From positions 438,121,529 to 438,185,528 of the forward strand of contig NC_058522.1 in the NCBI RefSeq assembly GCF_904849725.1: DNA of 64,000 nucleotides, read 5' to 3'. Below, piece after piece: positions 20,601 through 33,043 of the stretch. The position numbers were made by a program, and so were the translations under genes. Below the pieces are notes generated by a model. That model searched no databases. It was not told the origin of the DNA and saw only the letters and a list, made by a program, of their open reading frames with translations. Position 1 is the first letter of the stretch, and each line of letters starts with the position of its first letter. Origin of the DNA: Hordeum vulgare subsp. vulgare. Lineage: Eukaryota > Streptophyta > Magnoliopsida > Poales > Poaceae.

Positions 20601-23600
20601 AGAAGGACTAGAAGGTCCTTGGCCTTCTCCTCCTGCTCCTCCTCCTCTTCCTCCTTCTCCTTCTTCTCTTCTTGTTCTTTTTCTTATTCTTCTTCTTCTT
20701 TCTTTTCATTTTCCCTATTTCTTCTCCTATTCTCCTTTTGTTGGAGCTAAATTACCTAATTATGTCTTTTTGGAGCTAAATGGGCTGATTATCCCATTTT
20801 AGAGGAAAACAAGCTAAGTATATAATATTCATGAGCTAAACAAGGTTCTTATGCCATTTTGAGCTTATTATGGTATTTTGGAGCTAAATGGGCTAATTAT
20901 GTCATTGTTGGGTTAATTAAAGCAAGGATAATATGAAAGAGGAGAAGAAAGAGGAGGAGGAGGAGAAGAAGAAGAAATCAAGAAGAAGGAGGAGAAGGAG
21001 GAGGAGGAGAAGGACTCGAAGGTCCTTGGCCTTCTCCTCCTGCTCCTCCTCATCTTCCTCCTTCTCCGTCTTCTCTTCTTCTTCTTCTTCTTCTTCTTCT
21101 TCTTCTTCTTCTTTTTTTTCTTTTAATTTTGCCTATTTTTCTCCTCTTCTCCTTTTGTTGGAGCTAAATTACCTAATTATGTCTTTTTGGAGCTAAATGG
21201 GCTAATTATCCCATTTTAGAGGAAAACAAGCTAAGTATATAATATTCATGAGCTAACCAAGGTTCTTATGCCATTTTGAGCTTATTATGGTATTTTGGAG
21301 CTAAATGGGGTAATTATGTCATTGTTGGGTTAATTAAAGCAAGGATAATATGAAAGAGGAGAAGAAAGAGGAGGAGGAGGAGAAGAAGAAGAAATCAAGC
21401 AGGAGGAGAAGGACTAGAAGGTCCTTGGCCTTCTCCTCCTGCTCCTCCTCCTCCTGCTCCTCCTTGTCCTTCTCTTCTTCTTCTTCTTCTTCTTCTTCTT
21501 CTTTCTTTTCATTTTGCCTATTTCTTCTCCTCTTCTCCTTTTGTTGGAGCGAAATTACCTAATTATGTCTTTTTGGAGCTAAATGGGCTAATTATCCCAT
21601 TTTAGAGGAAAACAAGCTAAGTATATAATATTCATGAGCTAACCAAGGTTCTTATGCCATTTTGAGCTTATTATGGTATTTTGGAGCTAAATGGGCTAAT
21701 TATGTCATTGTTGGCTTAATTAAAGCAAGGATAATATGAAAGAGGAGAAGAAAGAGGAGGAGGAGGAGAAGAAGAAGAAATCAAGAAGAAGGAGGAGAAG
21801 GAGGAGGAGGAGAAGGACTAGAAGGTCCTTGGCCTTCTCCTCCTCCTCCTCCATCTCCTCCTTCTCCTTCTTCTCTTCTTCTTCTTCTTCTTCTTCTTCT
21901 TCTTCTTTCTTTTCATTTTGCCTATTTCTTCTCCTCTTCTCCTTTTGTTGGAGCGAAATTACCTAATTATGTATTTTTGGAGCTAAATGGGCTAATTATC
22001 CCATTTTAGAGGAAAACAAGCTAAGTATATAATATTCATGAGCTAACCAAGGTTCTTATGCCATTTTGAGCTTATTATGATATTTTGGAGCTAAATGGGC
22101 TAATTATGTCATTGTTGGGTTAATTAAAGCAAGGGTAATATGAAAGAGGAGAAGAAAGAGGAGGAGGAGGAGAAGAAGAAGAAATCAAGAAGAAGGAGGA
22201 GAAGGAGGAGGAGGAGAAGGACTAGAAGGTCCTTGGCCTTCTCCTCCTGCTCCTCCTCCTCTTCCTCCTTCTCCTTCTTCTCTTCTTCTTCTTTTTCTTC
22301 TTCTTCTTCTTCTTTCTTTTCATTTTGCCTATTTCTTCTCCTATTCTCCTTTTGTTGGAGCTAAATTAACTAATTATGTCTTTTTGGAGCTAAATGGGCT
22401 GATTATCCCATTTTAGAGGAAAACAAGCTAAGTATATAATATTCATGAGCTAACCAAGGTTCTTATGCCATTTTGATCTTATTATGGCATTTTGGAGCTA
22501 AATGGGCTAATTATGTCATTGTTGGGTTAATTAAAGCAAGGATAATATGAAAGAGGAGAAGAAAGAGGAGGAGGAGGAGAAGAAGAAGAAATCAAGAAGA
22601 AGGAGGAGAAGGAGGAGGAGGAGAAGGACTAGAAGGTCCATGGCCTTCTCCTCCTGCTCCTCCTCCTCTTCCTCCTTCTTCTGTTCTTCTTCTTCTTCTT
22701 CTTCTTCTTTCTTTTCATTTTACCTATTTCTTCTCCTCTTCTCCTTTTGTTGGAGCTAAATTACCTAATTATGTCTTTTTGGAGCTAAATGGGCTAATTA
22801 TCCCATTTTAGAGGAAAACAAGCTAAGTATATAATATTCATGAGCTAACCAAGGTTCTTATGCCATTTTGAGCTTATTATGGTATTTTGGAGCTCAAAGG
22901 GCTAATTATGTCATTGTTGGGTTAATTAAAGCAAGGATAATATGAAAGAGGAGGAGGAGGAGAAGAAGAAATCAAGAAGAAGGAGGAGAAGGAGGAGGAG
23001 GAGAAGGACTAGAAGGTCAATGGCCTTCTCCTCCTCCTCCTCATCCTTCTCCTTCTTCTCTTCTTCTTCTTCTTCTTGCTTTTCATTTTGCCTATTTCTT
23101 CTCCTCTTCTCCTCTTGTTGGAGCTAAATTACGTAATTATGTCTTTTTGGAGCTAAATGGGCTAATTATCCCATTTTAGAGGAAAACAAGCTAAGTATAT
23201 AATATTCATGAGCTAACCAAGGTTCTTATGCCATTTTGAGCTTATTATGACATTTTGGAGCTAAATGAGCTAATTATGTCATTGTTGGGTTAATTAAAGC
23301 AAGGATAATATGAAAGAGGAGAAGAAAGAGGAGGAGGAGGAGAAGAAGAAGAAATCAAGAAGAAGGAGGAGAAGGAGGAGGAGGAGAAGGACTCGAAGGT
23401 CCTTGGCCTTCTCCTCCTCCTCCTCCTCCTCCTCCTCCTCCTCCTTCTTCTCTTCTTCTTCTTCTTCTTCTTTCTTTTCATTTTGCCTATTTCTTCTCCT
23501 CTTCCCCTCTTGTTGGAGCTAAATTACCTAATTATGTCTTTTTGGAGCTAAATGGGCTAATTATCCCATTTTAGAGGAAAACAACCTAAGTATATAATAT

Positions 23601-26600
23601 TCATGAGCTAACCAAGGTTCTTATGCCATTTTGAGCTTGTTATGGTATTTTGGAGCTAAATGGGCTAATTATGTCATTGTTGGATTAATTAAAGCAAGGA
23701 TAATATGAAAGATGAGAAGAAAGAGGAGGAGGAGGAGAAGAAGAAGAAATCAAGCAGGAGGAGAAGGAGGAGAAGGAGGAGGAGGAGAAGGACTAGAAGG
23801 TCCTTGGCCTTTCCTCCTCATCCTCCTCCTTCTCCTTCTCTTCTTCTTCTTCTTCTTCTTTCTTTTCATTTTGCCTATTTCTTGTCCTCTTCTCATCTTG
23901 TTGGAGCTAAATTACCTAATTATGTCTTTTTGGACCTAAATGGGCTAATTATCCCATTTCAGAGGAAAACAAGCTAAGTGTATAAAATTCATGAGCTAAC
24001 CAAGGTTCTTATGCCATTTTGAGCTTATTATGGCATTTTGGAGCTAAATGGGCTAATTATGTCATTGTTGGGTTAATTAAAGGAAGGATAATATGAAAGA
24101 GGAGAAGAAAGAGGAGGAGGAGGAGGAGAAGAAGAAATCAAGAAGAAGGAGGAGAAGGAGGAGAAGGAGGAGGAGGAGAAGGACTAGAAGGTCCTTGGTC
24201 TTCTCCTCCTCCTCCTCCTCCTCCTCCTCCTCCTTCTCCTCCTTCTCCTTCTTCTCTTCTTCTCCTCTTCTCCTCTTGTTGGAGCTAAATTTCCTAATTA
24301 TGTGTTTTTGGAGCTAAATGGGCTAATTATCCCATTTTTAGAGGAAACAAAGCTAAGTATATAATATTCATGAGCTAACCAAGGTTCTTATGCCATTTTG
24401 AGCTTATTATGGTATTTTGGAGCTAAATGGGCTAATTATGTCATTTTGGGTTAACTAAAGCAAGGATAATATGAAAGAGGAGAAGAAAGAGGAGGAGTAG
24501 TAGAAGAAGAAGAAATCAAGAAGAAGGAGGAGAAGGAGGAGAAGGAGGAGGAGGAGAAGGACTAGAAGGTCCTTGGCCTTCTCCTCCTCCTCCTCCTCCT
24601 CCTCCTCCTCCTCCTTCTCCTTCTTCTCTTCTTCTTCTTCTGTCTTTTCATTTTGCCTATTTCTTCTCCTCTTCTGCTCTTGTTGGAGCTAAATTTACTA
24701 ATTATGTGTTTTTGGAGCTAAATGGGCTCATAATCCCATTTTTAGAGGAAACAAAGCTAAGTATATAATATTCATGAGCTAACCAAGGTTCTTATGCCAT
24801 TTTGAGCTTATTATGGTATTTTGGAGCTAAATGGGCTAATTATGTCATTGTTGGGTTAACTAAAGCAAGGATAATATGAAAGAGGACAAGAAAGAGGAGG
24901 AGGAGTAGAAGAAGAAGAAATCAAGAAGAAGGAGGAGAAGGAGGAGAAGGAGGAGGAGGAGAAGGACTAGAAGGTCCTTGGCCTTCTCCTCCTCCTCCTC
25001 CTCCTCCTCCTTCTCCTCCTTCTCCTTCTTCTCTTCTTCTTCTTCTTTCTTTTCATTTTGCCTATTTCTTCTCCTCTTCTCCTCTTGTTGGAGCTAAATT
25101 TCCTAATTATGTGTTTTTGGAGCTAAATGGGCTAATAATCCCATTTTTAGAGGAAACAAAGCTAAGTATATAATATTCATGAGCTAACCAAGGTTCTTAT
25201 GCCATTTTGAGCTTATTATGGTATTTTGGAGCTAAATGGGATAATTATGTCATTGTTGGGTTAACTAAAGCAAGGATAATATGAAAGAGGAGAAGAAAGA
25301 GGAGGAGGAGTAGAAGAAGAAGAAATCAAGAAGAAGGAGGAGAAGGAGGAGAAGGAGGAGGAGGAGAAGGACTAGAAGGTCCTTGGCCTTCTCCTCCTCC
25401 TCCTCCTCCTCCTCCTCCTCCTTCTCCTCCTTCTCTTCTTCTTCTTCTTCTTCTTCTTTCTTTTCATTTTGCCTATTTCTTCTCCTCTTCACCTCTTTTT
25501 GGAGCTAAATTTCCTAATTATGTGTTTTTGGAGCTAAATGGGCTAATTATCCCATTTTAGAGGAAAACAAGCTAAGTATAAAATATTCATGAGCTAACCA
25601 AGGTTCTTATGCCATTTTGAGCTTATTATGGTATTTTGGAGCTAAATGGGATAATTATGTCATTGTTGGGTTAATTAAAGCAAGGATAATATGAAAGAGG
25701 AGAAGAAAGAGGAGGAGGAGGAGAAGAAGAAGAAATCAAGAAGGAGGAGAAGGAGGAGGAGGAGATGGACTAGAAGGTCCTTGGCCTTCTCCTCCTCCTC
25801 CTCCTCCTTCTCCTTCTCTTCTTCTTCTTCTTCTTCTTTCTTTTCATTTTGCCTATTTCTTCTCCTCTTCTCCTCTTGTTGGAGCTAAATTACCTAATTA
25901 TGTCTTTTTGGACCTAAATGGGCTAATTATCCCATTTCAGAGGAAAACAAGCTAAGTGTATAAAATTCATGAGCTAACCAAGGTTCTTATGCCATTTTGA
26001 GCTTATTATGGCATTTTGGAGCTAAATGGGCTAATTATGTCATTGTTGGGTTAATTAAAGCAAGGATAATATGAAAGAGGAGAAGAAAGAGGAGGAGGAG
26101 GAGAAGAAGAAGAAATCAAGAAGAAGGAGGAGAAGGAGGAGAAGGAGGAGGAGGAAAAGGACTAGAAGGTCCTTGGCCTTCTCCTCCTCCTCCTCCTTCT
26201 CCTCATTCTCCTTCTTCTCTTCTTCTTCTTCTTCTTTCTTTTGATTTTGCCTATTTCTTCTCCTCTTCTCCTCTTGTTGGAGCTAAATTTCCTAATTATG
26301 TGTTTTTGGAGCTAAATGGGTAATTATCCCATTTTAGAGAAAACAAAGCTAAGTATATAATATTCATGAGCTAACCAAGGTTCTTATGCCATTTTGAGCT
26401 TATTATGGTATTTTGGAGCTAAATGGGCTAATTATGTCATTGTTGGGTTAACTAAAGCAAGGTTAATATGAAAGAGGAGATGAAAGAGGAGGAGGAGGAG
26501 AAGAAGAAGAAATCAAGAAGAAGGAGGAGAAGGAGGAGGAGGAGAAGGACTAGAAGGTCCTTGGCCTTCTCCTGCTCCTCCTCCTCTTCCTCCTTCTCCT

Positions 26601-29600
26601 TCTTCTCTTCTTCTTCTTCTTCTTCTTCTTCTTCTTCTTTCTTTTCATTTTGCCTATTTCTTCTCCTCTTCTCCTTTTGTTGGAGCTAAATTACCTAAAT
26701 ATGTCTTTTTGGAGCTAAATGGGCTAATTATCCCATTTTAGAGGAAAACAAGCAAAGTATATAATATTCATGAGCTAACCAAGGTTCTTATGCCATTTTG
26801 AGCTTATTATGGTATTTTGGAGCTAAATGGGCTAATTATGTCATTGTTGGGTTAATTAAAGCAAGGATAATATGAAAGAGGAGATGAAAGAGGAGGAGGA
26901 GGAGAAGAAGAAATCAAGAAGAAGGAGGAGAAGGAGGAGAAGGACGAGGAGGAGAAGGACTAGAAGGTCAATGGCCTTCTCCTCCTCCTCCTCCTTCTCC
27001 TTCTTCTCTTCTTCTTCTTCTTCTTTCTTTTCATTTTGCCTATTTCTTCTCCTCTTCTCCTCTTGTTGGAGCTAAATTACGTAATTATGTATTTTTGGAG
27101 CTAAATGGGCTAATTATCCCATTTTAGAGGAAAACAAGCTAAGTATATGATATTCATGAGCTAACCAAGGTTCTTATGCCATTTTGAGCTTATTATGGCA
27201 TTTTGGAGCTAAAGGGGCTAATTATGTCATTGTTGGGTTAATTAAAGCAAGGATAATATGAAAGAGGAGGAGGAGGAGGAGAAGAAGAAATCAAGAAGAA
27301 GGAGGATAACGAGGAGAAGGAGGAGGAGGAGAAGGACTAGAAGGTCCTTGGCCTTCTCCTCCTCCTCCTCCTCCTCCTCCTTCTCCTTCTCTTCTTCTTC
27401 TTCTTCTTCTTCTTCTTCTTTCTTTTCATTTTGCCTATTTCTTTTCCTCTTCTCCTTTTGTTGGACCGAAATTACCTAATTATGTCTTTTTGGAGCTAAA
27501 TGGGCTAATTATCCCATTTTAGAGGAAAACAAGCTAAGTATATAATATTCATGAGCTAACCAAGGTTCTTATGCCATTTTGAGCTTATTATGGTATTTTG
27601 GAGCTAAATGGGCTAATTATGTCATTGTTGGGTTAACTAAAGCAAGGATAATATGAAAGAGGATAAGAAAGAGGAGGAGGAGGAGAAGAAGAAGAAATCA
27701 AGAAGAAGGAGGAGAAGGACGAGGAGGAGAAGGACTAGAAGGTCCTTGGCCTTCTCCTCCTCCTCCTCCTCCTCCTCCTCCTCCTTCTCCTTCTTATCTT
27801 CTTCTTCTTCTGCTTCTTCTTTCTTTTCATTTTGCCTATTTCTTCTCCTCTTCTCCTTTTGTTGGAGTGAAATTACCTAATTATGTCTTTTTGGAGCTAA
27901 TTGGGCTAATTATCCCATTTTAGAGGAAAACAAGCTAAGTATATAATATTCATGAGCTAACCAAGGTTCTTATGCCATTTTGAGCTTATTATGATATTTT
28001 GGAGCTAAATGGGCTAATTATGTCATTGTTTGGTTAATTAAAGCAAGGATAATAAGAAAGAGGAGAAGAAAGAGGAGGAGGAGTAGAAGAAGAAGAAATC
28101 AAGAAGAAGGAGGAGAAGGAGGACGAGGAGAAGGACTAGAAGGTCCTTGGCCTTCTCCTCCTCCTCCTCCTCCTCTTCCTCCTTCTCCTTCTTCTCTTCT
28201 TCTTCTTTTTCTTCTTCTTCTTCTTCTTCTTTGTTTTCATTTTGCCTATTTCTTCTCCTATTCTCCTTTTGTTGGAGCTAAATTACCTAATTATGTATTT
28301 TTGGAGCTAAATGGGCTGATTATCCCATTTTAGAGGGAAACAAGCTAAGTATATAATATTCATGAGCTAACCAAGGTTCTTATGCCATTTTGAGCTTATT
28401 ATGGTATTTTGTAGCTAAATGGGCTAATTATGTCATTGTTTGGTTAATTAAAGCAAGGATAATATGAAAGAGGAGGAGGAGGAGAAGAAGAAATCAAGAA
28501 GAAGGAGGAGAAGGAGGAGAAGGAGGAGGAGGAGAAGGACTAGAAGGTCAATGGCCTTCTCCTCCTCCTCCTCCTCCTCCTTCTCCTTCTTCTCTTCTTC
28601 TTCTTCTTCTTGCTTTTCATTTTGCCTATTTTTTCTCCTCTTCTCCTCTTGTTGGAGCTAAATTACGTAATTATGTCTTTTTGGAGCTAAATGGGCTAAT
28701 TATCCCGTTTTAGAGGAAAACAAGCTAAGTATATAATATTCATGAGCTAACCAAGGTTCTTATGCCATTTTGAGCTTATTATGACATTTTGGAGCTAAAT
28801 GGGCTAATTATGTCATTGTTGGGTTAATTAAAGCAAGGATAATATGAAAGAGGAGAAGAAAGAGGAGGAGGAGGAGAAGAAGAAGAAATCAAGAAGAAGG
28901 AGGAGAAGGAGGAGGAGGAGAAGGACTAGAAGGTCCTTGGCCTTCTCCTCCTCCTCCTCCTCCTCCTCCTCCTCCTTCTCCTCCTTCTCCTTCTTCTCTT
29001 CTTCTTCTTCTTTCTTTTCATTTTGCCTATTTCTTCTCCTCTTCTCCTCTTGTTGGAGCTAAATTTCCTAATTATGTGTTTTTGGAGCTAAATGGGCTAA
29101 TAATCCCATTTTTAGAGGAAACAAAGCTAAGTATATAATATTCATGAGCTAACCAAGGTTCTTATGCCATTTTGAGCTTATTATGGTATTTTGGAGCTAA
29201 ATGGGCTAATTATGTCATTGTTGGGTTAACTAAAGCAAGGATAATATGAAAGAGGAGAAGAAAGAGGAGGAGGAGTAGAAGAAGAAGAAATCAAGAAGAA
29301 GGAGGTGAAGGAGGAGAAGGAGGAGGAGGAGAAGGACTAGAAGGTCCTTGGCCTTCTCCTCCTCCTCCTCCTCCTCCTCCTCCTTCTCCTCCTTCTCTTC
29401 TTCTTCTTCTTCTTCTTCTTCTTCCTTCTTTTCATTTTGCCTATTTCTTCTCCTCTTCTCCTCTTGTTGGAGCTACATTACCTAATTATGTCTTTTTGCA
29501 GCTAAATGGGCTAATTATCCAATTTTAAAGGAAAACAAGCTAAGTTTATAATATTCATGAGCTAACCAAGGTTCTTATGCCATTTTGAGCTTATTATGGT

Positions 29601-30740
29601 ATTTTGGAGCTAAATGGGCTAATTGTGTCATTGTTGGGTTAATTAAAGCAAGGATAATATGAAAGAGGAGAAGAAAGAGGAGGAGGAGGAGAAGAAGAAG
29701 AAATGAAGAGGAAGGAGGAGAAGGGGGAGAAGGAGGAGGAGGAGAAGGACTAGAAGGTCCTTGGCCTTCTCCTCCTCCTCCTCCTCCTTCTCCTTCTCTT
29801 CTTCTTCTTCTTCTTCTTCTTCTTTCTTTTCATTTTGCCTATTTATTCTCCTCTTCTCCTCTTGTTGGAGCTAAATTACCTAATTATGTCTTTTTGAACC
29901 TAAATGGGCTAATTATCCCATTTAAGAGGAAAACAAGCTAAGTATATAAAATTCATGAGCTAACCAAGGTTCTTAAGCCATTTTGAGCTTATTATCGCAT
30001 TTTGGAGCTAAATGGGCTAATTATGCCATTGTTGGGTTAATTAAAGCAAGGATAATATGAAAGAGGAGAAGAAAGAGGAGGAGGAGGAGAAGAAGAAGAA
30101 ATCAAGAAGAAGGAGGAGAAGGAGGAGGAGGAGAAGGACTAGAAGGTCCTTGGCCTTCTCCTCCTCCTCCTCCTCCTTCTCCTCCTTCTCCTTCTTCTCT
30201 TCTTCTTCTTCTTCTTTTTTATTTTCATTTTGCCTATTTCTTGTCCTCTTCTCCTCTTGTTGGAGCTAAATTACCTAGGTATGTCTTTTTAGAGCTAAAT
30301 GGGCTAATTATCCCATTTTATAGGAAAACAAGCTAAGTATATAATATTCATGAGCTAACCAAGGTTCTTATGCCATTTTGAGCTTATTATGGTATTTTGG
30401 AGCTAAATGGGCTAATTATGTCATTGTTGGGTTAATTAAAGCAAGGATAATATGAAAGAGGAGAAGAAAGAGGAGGAGAAGGAGAAGAAGAAGAAATCAA
30501 GAAGAAGGAGGAGAAGGAGGAGCAGGAGAAGGACTAGAAGGTCCTTGGCCTTCTCCTCCTCCTCCTCCTCCTCCTCCTCCTTCTCCTCCTCCTCTCCTCT
30601 TCTCCTCCTACTCCTCCTCTCCTTTTCTCCTCCTCCTCCTTCTCCCCTCTTCTTCTTTTTCTCATCCTCCTCCTCCTCTCCTCTTCTCCTCCTCCTCCTC
30701 CTCTCCTTTTCTCCTCCTCCTCTCCTCTTCTTCTTCTTTC
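8801..30740. repeat. Tandem array of 55 units of about 398 bp inside the CACTA
   Basis: The landmark AAGGATAAT(A)TGAAAGAG recurs 55 times from 8936 to 30452; mean spacing is 398 bp (21,516/54), with extremes about 368 and 428 bp. Each unit has (1) a purine arm of GAG/GAA triplets of about 70-100 bp, (2) a centre GGACTAGAAGGTCC, (3) a pyrimidine arm of TCC then TTC triplets of about 100 bp, and (4) about 200 bp of AT-rich sequence in which TTTTGGAGCTAAATGGGCTA is present twice. Units differ mainly by triplet gains and losses in the arms and by substitutions that define subtypes. A partial unit precedes the first landmark, and the last unit dissolves into CTCCTC-rich sequence (30560-30740). Units often contain a 60-80 codon frame starting MKEE; this reflects the triplet repeats and is not evidence of a protein. 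Confidence 0.95.
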
Positions 30741-31132
30741 ACGGGAAATTTCGGCATGACATGTCCCAATTCGAAATATCAGTTGTCCAAATCACATGTC
30801 CACATATGACATGTCCACTTCAAATTCTCATATAATAGGAAGAACAATATAGAACTTGAAGCAAAATGCAAGAGTCTTTTTTCTTCGCAATATTTGGAAC
30901 TAGTGGTAATCAATTCTGTTTTTTTCTTTAAATAGCCTATATGAAACTTGAAGGAAAATTTGCAACCTTATAAGGATTAACCTAAGTAAGTTAACCTAAG
31001 AACCTAATAAAATTTTGCAACCTTATAAGAATTAACCTAAACAACTTAAAGTAAGAACCTAATAGCAACCAGAACCTAATAACAATAACCTAACTAAATT
31101 AACCTAAGTCACTAAACTTAACTGAATTACCC
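30741..31132. other. AT-rich CACTA interior right of the array
   Basis: No gene. It contains three GACATGTCC-like words (about 30757-30815) and two copies of a TTGCAACCTTATAAG(G/A)ATTAACCTAA segment (about 30960 and 31015), so it is locally repetitive. Confidence 0.6.
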
Positions 31133-31139
31133 TTAGCAA

Positions 31140-31640
31140 AGAGGCAAAGAGAGGAAAGGAGGGCCGGAGGACTTACAAGTTGCTAGGGGAGACGTCAGTG
31201 ACGAGGTGGAGCTCGGGGGAAATGCCGGCGGCAAGGTGGACCAGGGGCACGGAGAGGAGGGAGCGGCGGTGGAGTAGTGGGTCGCAGGGAAGAGGGGGCA
31301 CTGGTGGAGCAGGGGAACAGAGAGGAGGGGGCGATGGTGGAGCAGGTGCACGATGGTGGAGGAGGGGGTCGCATGGAGGAGGAGGGGTGAGCTCCAGCGG
31401 CGGGTCGCGGGGAGGAGGGAGGAGGGAGGACGAGCTCCGGCGGCGGTGCAGGGAGAGAGTCGGGGGCGGTGCTGGAGCAGGGGAACGGAGAGGAGGGGGC
31501 GGTGGTGGAGCAAGGGCACGATGGTGGAGGAGGGGGTTGCAGGGAGGAGGAGGGGCGAGCTCCGGCGGCGGGTCGTGGGGAGGAGGGAGGAGGGAAGACG
31601 AGCTCCGGCGACGGTGCAGGGAGAGAGTCACGGGCTGTGG
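31140..31640. repeat. GC-rich direct duplication of about 167 bp in the CACTA
   Basis: The segment starting GGAGCAGGGGAAC at 31306 recurs at 31473 with few differences, and a partial related copy precedes it. Frames are open on both strands here (31180-31683 plus, 31173-31631 minus), rich in G/R/E or P/S. This is what a G-rich, low-complexity repeat gives in any frame, so I do not call a protein. The composition contrasts strongly with the AT-rich flanks. Confidence 0.75.
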
Positions 31641-31699
31641 TGAGCCGTTACGGGGGGGAGAGAGGGGGTGGGGTGGGGGTTGATGACATTAGGTCTAGT

Positions 31700-31967
31700 G
31701 GAAGCTTTGCCGTCTCCCCCCGACGGCAAAGGGGTAACAAGCTGACGGCAAAGAGGGTGACCGTTATGGGTTAGAGGGCGGTGTGGGGTGGGTTCTTTGC
31801 CGTCTGCTGGCAGACGGCAAAGAGGCAGTAGATGGCAAAGACACTCTTTGCCATCAGCCTGCTCTTTGCCGTCAGGTTTTGGGTAGCTGATGGCAAAGAG
31901 TGTCTTTGCCATCAGGTAGCAGACGGCAAAGAAGCAGCAGATGGCAAATACTCTGATTCCAGTAGTG
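31700..31967. repeat. Right subterminal region of CACTA with TTTGCCGTC-type motifs
   Basis: About twelve copies of CTTTGCC(G/A)TC or GACGGCAAAG in both orientations occupy 268 bp up to the terminal inverted repeat. Several form local inverted pairs (for example 31796-31822 and 31842-31911). They match the left end and support the transposon call. Confidence 0.85.
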
Positions 31968-33043
31968 ACTCATTAAACTATTACATGCTTGGAAGTATAT
32001 GTTGGACAAGGAAGACAACATAATGAATTATGTTTGCTTGGTTCCAAACAATGTTATATGACTAGATATCCCTTAGCATATGACGATTGCTTCCACTTCA
32101 TATCAGCCAAAACTTCCGCACTAAGTAGAGATACTACTCGAGCATCCATAAACCTTCAACCCAGTTTTGCCATAAGAGTTCACCATACCTACCTATGGAT
32201 TGAATAAGATCCCTCAAGTAAGTTGTCATCGGTGCAAGAAATAAAAATTGCTCCATCAATATGTTTGATCTATTAGTGTGTGGAAAATAAGCTTTGTAGG
32301 AACCTGTGATGAGGAAGACATAAAAGCGACAGACTGCATTATAAAGTTCTTTATCACATGAGGCAATATAAAGTGACTTTCCTTCACACTAAGAGGTCAC
32401 ACATCTAAACCTCAAAAGCGCATGACAACCTCTTCTTCCCTCTGCGAAGGGCCTATCTTGTACCTTTACTTTTTATCCTTAAAAGAGTCATGGTGATCGA
32501 CACCAATTCCTTATTTCGCCTTTATCTTGGCTAACGTCATGTGCTAGGGAAAGATCTATATTCATATATCAACTTGGAAGTAAGTATTCATGAATTATTA
32601 TTGTTGACATTACCCTTGAGCTAAGTAGTTGGGAGGTGAAACTATAAGCCCCTATCTTTCTCTGTGTCGAACTAAAACTTTGATCTCATGAGTACCACGT
32701 GAGTTTTAGCAATTGTAGAAGACGAAAGGATGATTGAGTATGTGATTTCCTTTACAAGCTCTTATTTGACTCTTTCCGATGTTATGATAAATTGCAATTG
32801 CTTCAATGACTAAAGGCTATTGGTTGTTAATTTTCAAGAAGGTTCTTGACCCATACTTTACATTGTGAAAGAATTTTCACTTTAGCATAAGAGATTATAT
32901 GACGATATTGCTGTTCTAAATATGATCATGATGCTTGCATGTCCGTATCTTGTTATATCAACACCTCTATCTCTAAACATGTGGGCATATTTATTGATCT
33001 CGGCTTCCGCTTGAGGACAAGCGAGGTCTAAGCTTGGGGGAGT
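31968..33043 (+). other. 3' UTR of element A, right of the CACTA, with polypurine tract
   Basis: Sequence without coding frames continues the 3' UTR of A. It ends in the polypurine tract AAGCTTGGGGGAGT (about 33030-33043) directly before the 3' LTR, the plus-strand priming site of the element. Nothing else is recognised. Confidence 0.75.

Larger units (their letters stand above)
7785..31967. mobile_element. CACTA DNA transposon, 24.2 kb, apparently non-autonomous
   Basis: The left end is CACTACAGGAATCA (7785-7798) and the right end TGATTCCAGTAGTG (31954-31967): 14-bp inverted repeats with one mismatch, starting with the diagnostic CACTA. The 3-bp flanks are ACT on both sides (7782-7784, 31968-31970), the duplication length of the family. 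Both subterminal regions carry many direct and inverted copies of CTTTGCC(G/A)TC, the type of motif bound by CACTA transposases. I find no TNP2-like transposase or TNPA-like frame; nearly everything between the ends is one tandem array. Mobility would need transposase from elsewhere. It sits in the 3' UTR of Gypsy A and is younger than it. Orientation is not defined without genes. Confidence 0.93.

Noticed and set aside
8936..30668. Forty or so short ORFs starting MKEEKKEEEE, one per array unit
   Set aside because: They are produced by GAG/GAA and TCC/TTC triplet repeats within the tandem array. Low complexity, one per unit, no flanking gene signals; described as part of the repeat.
31133..31774. 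Open frames of 94-167 codons on both strands, proline/serine-rich or glycine/arginine-rich
   Set aside because: A GC-rich direct duplication is open in several frames at once; no domain and no splice or start context.
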